Origin: Clostridia bacterium
Lineage (GTDB): Bacteria; Bacillota_A; Clostridia; UBA1381
Assembly: GCA_017553025.1 (NCBI GenBank)
Contig: JAFZNF010000088.1
Location: 1 to 10,029, forward strand
DNA: 10,029 nucleotides
Direction: 5' to 3'
This document shows positions 7,732-10,029 of this stretch, one piece after another; position 1 is the first letter of the stretch; every line of letters starts with the position of its first letter. Made by a program: the position numbers and the translations under genes. The notes under the pieces were generated by a model. That model worked only from the letters and a program-made list of their open reading frames with translations. It made no database searches and was not told where the DNA came from.

Positions 7732-7890
7732 ATGGGTTTATTCGGCGGAAATAACTGCGGAAACAATGACGGCGGTTGGATTTGGATATTGATTATCGTG
7801 GTTTTGGTTTTGTGTTTGCAGGACGGGAGTCTTTTGGGCGGACAGAATAATTGCTGCGATGACTGCTGTGACAACAACTGCTGTTGCTAA
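7732..7890 (+). CDS. Small glycine- and cysteine-rich single-span membrane peptide
   Basis: The peptide has 52 residues. The N terminus MGLFGGNNCGNNDGG is Gly/Asn-rich. Residues 16-29 (WIWILIIVVLVLCL) form one hydrophobic span. The tail from 38 to 52 holds eight cysteines, ending in NNCCDDCCDNNCCC, for nine or more Cys in all. The ATG is preceded by an excellent SD (AAAGGAGG, 9 bases upstream). A terminator follows the stop after 15 bases, which together make this a real gene despite its size. Similar tiny Gly/Cys-rich one-span proteins are frequent in clostridia, where some carry uninformative high-cysteine names, and the general layout resembles YjcZ-type sporulation peptides. The function is unknown. 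Metal binding, a disulfide-rich coat or envelope role, or a post-translationally modified peptide are all possible. No maturation enzymes lie nearby. Confidence 0.85.
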   Translation: MGLFGGNNCGNNDGGWIWILIIVVLVLCLQDGSLLGGQNNCCDDCCDNNCCC

Positions 7891-7905
7891 AATCAATCAG
7901 CATAC

Positions 7906-7935
7906 GGCGCGGAGAAATCCGTGCCTCTTTTTTTT
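7906..7935 (+). terminator. Rho-independent terminator closing the nusA-to-cysteine-peptide unit
   Basis: An 8-bp stem is formed by GGCGCGGA (7906-7913) and TCCGTGCC (7918-7925) with one G-U pair. It closes a GAAA tetraloop and is followed by TC and eight T residues (7928-7935). It lies 15 bases after the stop of the cysteine-rich gene and before the next promoter, so it is a natural end for transcripts from upstream. Confidence 0.93.
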
Positions 7936-7944
7936 GGGAAAATA

Positions 7945-7973
7945 TTGTATTCTTCTTACTGCTGTGGTATAAT
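7945..7973 (+). promoter_or_regulatory. Sigma-A promoter with extended -10 for the PAP2-DMT unit
   Basis: The -35 box TTGTAT (7945-7950) and perfect -10 box TATAAT (7968-7973) are separated by 17 bases. TG one base upstream of the -10 box (7965-7966) makes it an extended -10. Transcription should begin near 7980, just after the upstream terminator and about 32 bases before the ATG at 8012. This also argues against the upstream in-frame TTG at 7979 as the start codon. Confidence 0.88.
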
Positions 7974-8011
7974 AACCCTTGACTTTCTGTTTAAGGACGC
8001 GAGCGTTTGTT

Positions 8012-8683
8012 ATGATTAAAGAGTTTTTAAATAAAATACCTGAGAGGATAAGGCTGCTATTCTTTTGGCCTGTTTTCGGCGTAGTATTTTATCATATGGA
8101 ATTGGTTGGAGCTGAAAAATATCATACGGTACATTGCTTTTTGGACGATATGATTCCGTTTTGTGAGTATTTTATAATTCCATATTATTTTTGGTTTGTA
8201 TTTTTAATAGGTATGATGGTTTATGGTTTTTTCTGGGATTTGCCTGCACTTAAGAACTATATGAAATTTACTGCTATAACTTACGCGGTTACTCTTTTAA
8301 TATATGCGGTCTATCCTACGGCACAGGATTTGCGGCCGCAAGCATTTGAACACAACAATTTTTTTACCAATATTGTGAATTTTGCATACAGTGTTGACAC
8401 AAATACAAATGTCTGCCCGTCAATACACGTGCTTGGCTCTATGGCGGTGTATTTTGCGGCAAGCAGAAGCAAAGTTTTTGGAACACGCAGGTGGAAAATG
8501 ATATTTTTTGCAGTTGCGGTTTTAATATCTCTGTCAACTCTGTTCGTAAAACAGCACTCGGCAGTCGATATTGTAACTGCACTCATTTTAGGAGCTATAG
8601 CCTATCCTGTTGTTTATCAAAACAAGAGGGAAGAGAAATATAAGGAAGAAAAACAGCAGATAATAGTAGGAATAAATGAATGA
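8012..8683 (+). CDS. PAP2-superfamily membrane phosphatase-like protein
   Basis: This 223-residue integral membrane protein has about five to six hydrophobic segments (for example YFIIPYYFWFVFLIGMMV, FTAITYAVTLLIYAV and MIFFAVAVLISL). PAP2 motifs are present in order: YPTAQDLRP with R108-P109, CPSIHV with S137 and His139, and STLFVKQHSAVD with His182 and Asp186. The Arg of the classical SRxxxxxH motif is Thr here, a form common in the sphingomyelin-synthase-like branch of the superfamily. Such enzymes dephosphorylate or transfer lipid phosphate groups at the membrane. The actual substrate (phosphatidic acid, undecaprenyl pyrophosphate or another lipid) cannot be read. The start at ATG 8012 is chosen because the promoter's expected transcription start is near 7980. 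AAGGA (7993-7997) is somewhat far upstream at 14 bases. The charged C-terminal tail is Lys/Glu-rich. It overlaps the transporter gene by 4 bases. Confidence 0.88.
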   Translation: MIKEFLNKIPERIRLLFFWPVFGVVFYHMELVGAEKYHTVHCFLDDMIPFCEYFIIPYYFWFVFLIGMMVYGFFWDLPALKNYMKFTAITYAVTLLIYAVYPTAQDLRPQAFEHNNFFTNIVNFAYSVDTNTNVCPSIHVLGSMAVYFAASRSKVFGTRRWKMIFFAVAVLISLSTLFVKQHSAVDIVTALILGAIAYPVVYQNKREEKYKEEKQQIIVGINE

Positions 8684-9567
8684 ATAAGAAATTAAAATCA
8701 AATATTTTTCTTTTTAGCGCACCTATGATATGGGGAGGCGCCTTTGTTGCACAATGTATGGTAGATGTAGATGCCTTGGGTACTTTTGCATTTAACGCGG
8801 TGCGCTTTGCAATTGGCGCGGTATTTCTCATACCAATTGCAATTTTGTTTGAAAAAGAGCCACATAATAGGGACAAATTCAAAAAAACTGTCATTTGCGG
8901 TGCAATTGCAGGAAGTATAGTGTTTATAGTATCGGCATTTCAAATGTACGGTATAAGTATAAATAAAAATTCAGGCAAAAGCGGATTTTTGACAGGACTT
9001 TATATGGTTATAGTACCATTTTTAAACTTTTTGTTTTATAAAAAGAAAGTAAGTTTAAAAGAATGGACAGCGGCAATTATAGCAACAGTTGGATTGTTTT
9101 TAGTAAGTGTTCCAAGCGGATTTGGCAGTGTAAATTTCGGCGATGTAATGGTGCTTTGCTGCGCATTTTTCTCGGCTGTGCATATTCTTGCAATAGATAA
9201 GTTCTTAGAAACAGTAAGTCCGATTAAATTTTCATTAATTCAGTTTGCAGCCTGCTCGCTATTAAGTGGGATATGCGCCGTGTTTACAGAGGATTTTTCG
9301 GTATCGGGAGTTTATGTAAACCTTTTGCCGATACTTTATACAGGAATTCTGTCAACGGGTGTTGGTTATACCTTTCAGGTTTTGGGGCAGAAAGACGCAA
9401 ATCCGAACTTTGCATCCATTGTGCTTGCAAGCGAGGGCGTATATGCCGCTCTTGCGGGAGCAGTCATTCTTGGTGAAACAATGACACTTAAGGGATATAT
9501 GGGTTGCGTATTGATGTTTTTGGGAACGATTTTGTCGCAGATAGAATTAAAAAAGTCAGTTTGTTAA
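8680..9567 (+). CDS. EamA-family (DMT superfamily) transporter
   Basis: This 295-residue membrane protein consists of two repeated EamA halves at about 5-137 and 150-290, with about ten hydrophobic helices in total, the usual DMT architecture. The N-terminal half shows the family-like PMIWGGAFVAQ at residues 15-25 and FNAVRFAIGAVFLIPIA. The C-terminal half shows GILSTGVGYTFQVLGQKDANP, then ASEGVYAALAGAVILGE and GCVLMFLGTILSQI. The last few residues LKKSVC are cytoplasmic-like. The ATG at 8680 overlaps the PAP2 stop (ATGA) with SD AGGAA at 8668-8672, so both genes are translated from one message starting near 7980. DMT proteins export or import metabolites or amino acids, and the substrate is not deducible. 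No functional link between this transporter and the phosphatase is established beyond co-transcription. No terminator is visible after the stop; the tRNA promoter follows within 10 bases. Confidence 0.92.
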   Translation: MNKKLKSNIFLFSAPMIWGGAFVAQCMVDVDALGTFAFNAVRFAIGAVFLIPIAILFEKEPHNRDKFKKTVICGAIAGSIVFIVSAFQMYGISINKNSGKSGFLTGLYMVIVPFLNFLFYKKKVSLKEWTAAIIATVGLFLVSVPSGFGSVNFGDVMVLCCAFFSAVHILAIDKFLETVSPIKFSLIQFAACSLLSGICAVFTEDFSVSGVYVNLLPILYTGILSTGVGYTFQVLGQKDANPNFASIVLASEGVYAALAGAVILGETMTLKGYMGCVLMFLGTILSQIELKKSVC

Positions 9568-9576
9568 CAAAACTAC

Positions 9577-9605
9577 TTGACAAAACGGTGATGTGTTGAT
9601 ATAAT
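9577..9605 (+). promoter_or_regulatory. Perfect consensus sigma-A promoter of the tRNA-Leu locus
   Basis: TTGACA (9577-9582) and TATAAT (9600-9605) are both perfect and separated by exactly 17 bases, with TG at 9597-9598 giving an extended -10. Transcription should begin near 9612. This strength is typical of stable RNA promoters. It begins only 9 bases after the transporter stop codon. Confidence 0.95.
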
Positions 9606-9631
9606 TACAAAGTGCCTTTTTGGTACAGTAT

Positions 9632-9666
9632 GCGGATGTGGCGGAATTGGCAGACGCGCTAGACTT
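9632..9666 (+). pseudogene. 5' half of a tRNA-Leu gene (truncated)
   Basis: The sequence begins GCGGATG, a proper acceptor strand, followed by TG, the D arm and a 5' anticodon strand CTAGA. A run of 23 bases (9638-9660) is identical to the intact tRNA-Leu at 9800-9822. After the first bases of the anticodon loop (about 9666) the similarity ends. No TCTAG anticodon partner, no long variable arm, no T arm and no CATCCGC acceptor partner occur before the next tRNA. It therefore cannot fold as a tRNA. It lies about 20 bases after the expected start of transcription from the perfect promoter. It may be an ancient deletion remnant, an integration scar or an assembly artefact. Confidence 0.8.
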
Positions 9667-9793
9667 TGCTTCCACCACCTCGGTGAAATTATTGTTGATT
9701 ACGGATTTTCCGTTTTCATAAATGAGGATTAAGCGAAAAGTTCCTCCTCGGGTAACCTCTCCCGTGTAAAAATCAAGAGGTAAAACTGAATAT
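9667..9793 (+). other. 127-base unexplained spacer between tRNA-Leu remnant and tRNA-Leu(AAG)
   Basis: I see no convincing ORF and no recognised RNA family. Short potential hairpins exist: CACC/GGTG near 9672-9684, ACGGA/TCCGT (9701-9705 with 9709-9713, followed by a short T run), GAGGA/TCCTC (9724-9728 with 9742-9746), and two alternatives that compete for 9749-9781, CGGG/CCCG and ACCTCT/AGAGGT. It should be transcribed from the promoter at 9577 as part of the tRNA precursor. It could be the foreign side of a recombination junction, or a small RNA domain. Confidence 0.4.
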
Positions 9794-9880
9794 GCGCCCG
9801 TGGCGGAATTGGCAGACGCGCTGGACTAAGGATCCAGTGACCCTAACACGGTCATACGAGTTCAAGTCTCGTCGGGCGCA
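9794..9880 (+). tRNA. tRNA-Leu (anticodon AAG)
   Basis: The 87-base cloverleaf has acceptor GCGCCCG paired with CGGGCGC, A as discriminator, D stem GCG/CGC, and anticodon stem CTGGA/TCCAG with loop CTAAGGA, so the anticodon AAG is at 9828-9830 and reads CUU (and more if A34 becomes inosine). The long variable arm TGACC/GGTCA is typical of class II tRNA-Leu. The T arm is ACGAG/CTCGT with loop TTCAAGT. CCA is not encoded. It is probably transcribed from the promoter at 9577, about 180 bases upstream. Bacterial leucine tRNAs with A at position 34 are uncommon but known in some Bacillota. Confidence 0.95.
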
Positions 9881-9907
9881 CTACTTCAAATAAAAAGGAG
9901 ATATATA

Positions 9908-10029
9908 ATGAAAAAGATGTTAATAGCAGCAATGTTAGTAACTCTGTTCATCATTGGTTGTGGTAATTCACAAACAATACAAGCCGAAGTAGTAGCTTCA
10001 CCAACTCCTACTCAAGTGGTTACACCTAC
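9908..10029 (+). CDS. Predicted lipoprotein, N-terminal fragment (3' cut by window)
   Basis: Forty complete codons are visible. The start at ATG 9908 has a strong SD AAGGAG (9895-9900) at 7 bases. The protein begins with a lipoprotein signal peptide: MKK, a hydrophobic stretch to about residue 16, and the lipobox-like IIGC with the lipidation Cys at position 18. A Ser/Thr/Pro/Gln-rich tether follows (SPTPTQVVTP), suggesting a surface-anchored protein whose folded domain lies beyond the window. The start lies 27 bases after the tRNA-Leu with no promoter or terminator seen between them, so transcription may continue from the tRNA promoter. Codon use leans to A/T-ending codons (TTA, CAA, ACT, CCA), unlike nusA-trhP, though the sample is small. 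The function is unknown. Confidence 0.8.
   Translation, partial: MKKMLIAAMLVTLFIIGCGNSQTIQAEVVASPTPTQVVTP

Noticed and set aside
7676..7735. The 17-bp hairpin as an intrinsic terminator of the upstream operon
   Set aside because: The stem base is A/T only, only four T residues occur around its 3' end and the SD occupies the arm. A much better terminator stands at 7906-7935.
7979..8011. Upstream TTG start for the PAP2 protein
   Set aside because: It coincides with the expected transcription start of the promoter at 7945-7973 and has no SD. ATG 8012 is preferred.
9560..9571. Perfect palindrome TTTGTTAACAAA just before the tRNA promoter
   Set aside because: It overlaps the transporter stop codon. 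There is no second copy and no known regulator context, so an operator claim would be guesswork; it is too A/T-rich and lacks a T run for a terminator.
9632..9880. Group I intron or split tRNA-Leu with the 3' half downstream
   Set aside because: No matching 3' exon (TCTAG, T arm, CATCCGC) occurs in the window. The downstream tRNA has its own complete, different acceptor stem.
1..10029. CRISPR array, insertion sequence, phage or defence system
   Set aside because: I saw no regularly spaced repeats, transposase, integrase or known defence domain. The only notable repeat is the shared 23-base D-arm stretch of the two tRNA-Leu copies.

Overview
The window looks like a chromosomal piece of a moderately A+T-rich member of the Clostridia (Bacillota). 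The gene order nusA-ylxR-ylxQ-infB-rbfA-nrnA is the classic Gram-positive translation/transcription operon. NusA lacks the C-terminal acidic repeats of Proteobacteria. A small glycine/cysteine-rich single-span protein of a type common in clostridia is also present, and promoters and Shine-Dalgarno (SD) sites are canonical. TGA is used as a stop, so the genetic code is standard. Genus or species cannot be told from this sequence.

Bases 2-7666 hold ten tightly packed genes on the + strand, many with overlapping stop and start codons: nusA (5' end missing), rnpM/ylxR, ylxQ, infB, rbfA, nrnA, trmR, trhP (peptidase U32 family), a small XRE-type DNA-binding protein and an unrecognised 94-residue protein. 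The first six serve transcription elongation, RNase P modulation, translation initiation, 30S maturation and oligonucleotide turnover. trmR and trhP together predict hydroxylation and then methylation of wobble uridine 34 in tRNA, so a tRNA-modification pair sits where truB/ribF often follow.

Bases 7667-7935 carry a 52-residue cysteine-rich membrane peptide gene. Its near-consensus SD lies inside a 17-bp hairpin, and a clear intrinsic terminator follows. This is the most intriguing local regulatory structure in the window. A new extended -10 promoter at 7945-7973 then starts a two-gene unit: a PAP2-like membrane phosphatase and a ten-helix EamA/DMT-type transporter.

Bases 9568-10029 are a tRNA locus. 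A perfect consensus sigma-A promoter (TTGACA, 17 bp, TATAAT) is followed by the 5' half of a tRNA-Leu gene that stops resembling a tRNA at the anticodon loop, then 127 bases of unexplained sequence, an intact tRNA-Leu with anticodon AAG (unusual A34), and the start of a lipoprotein gene cut by the window end. The broken tRNA copy and the different codon style of the lipoprotein suggest the edge of an accessory or rearranged region. I found no CRISPR array, insertion sequence or phage gene, and no clear new multigene defence or biosynthetic system.
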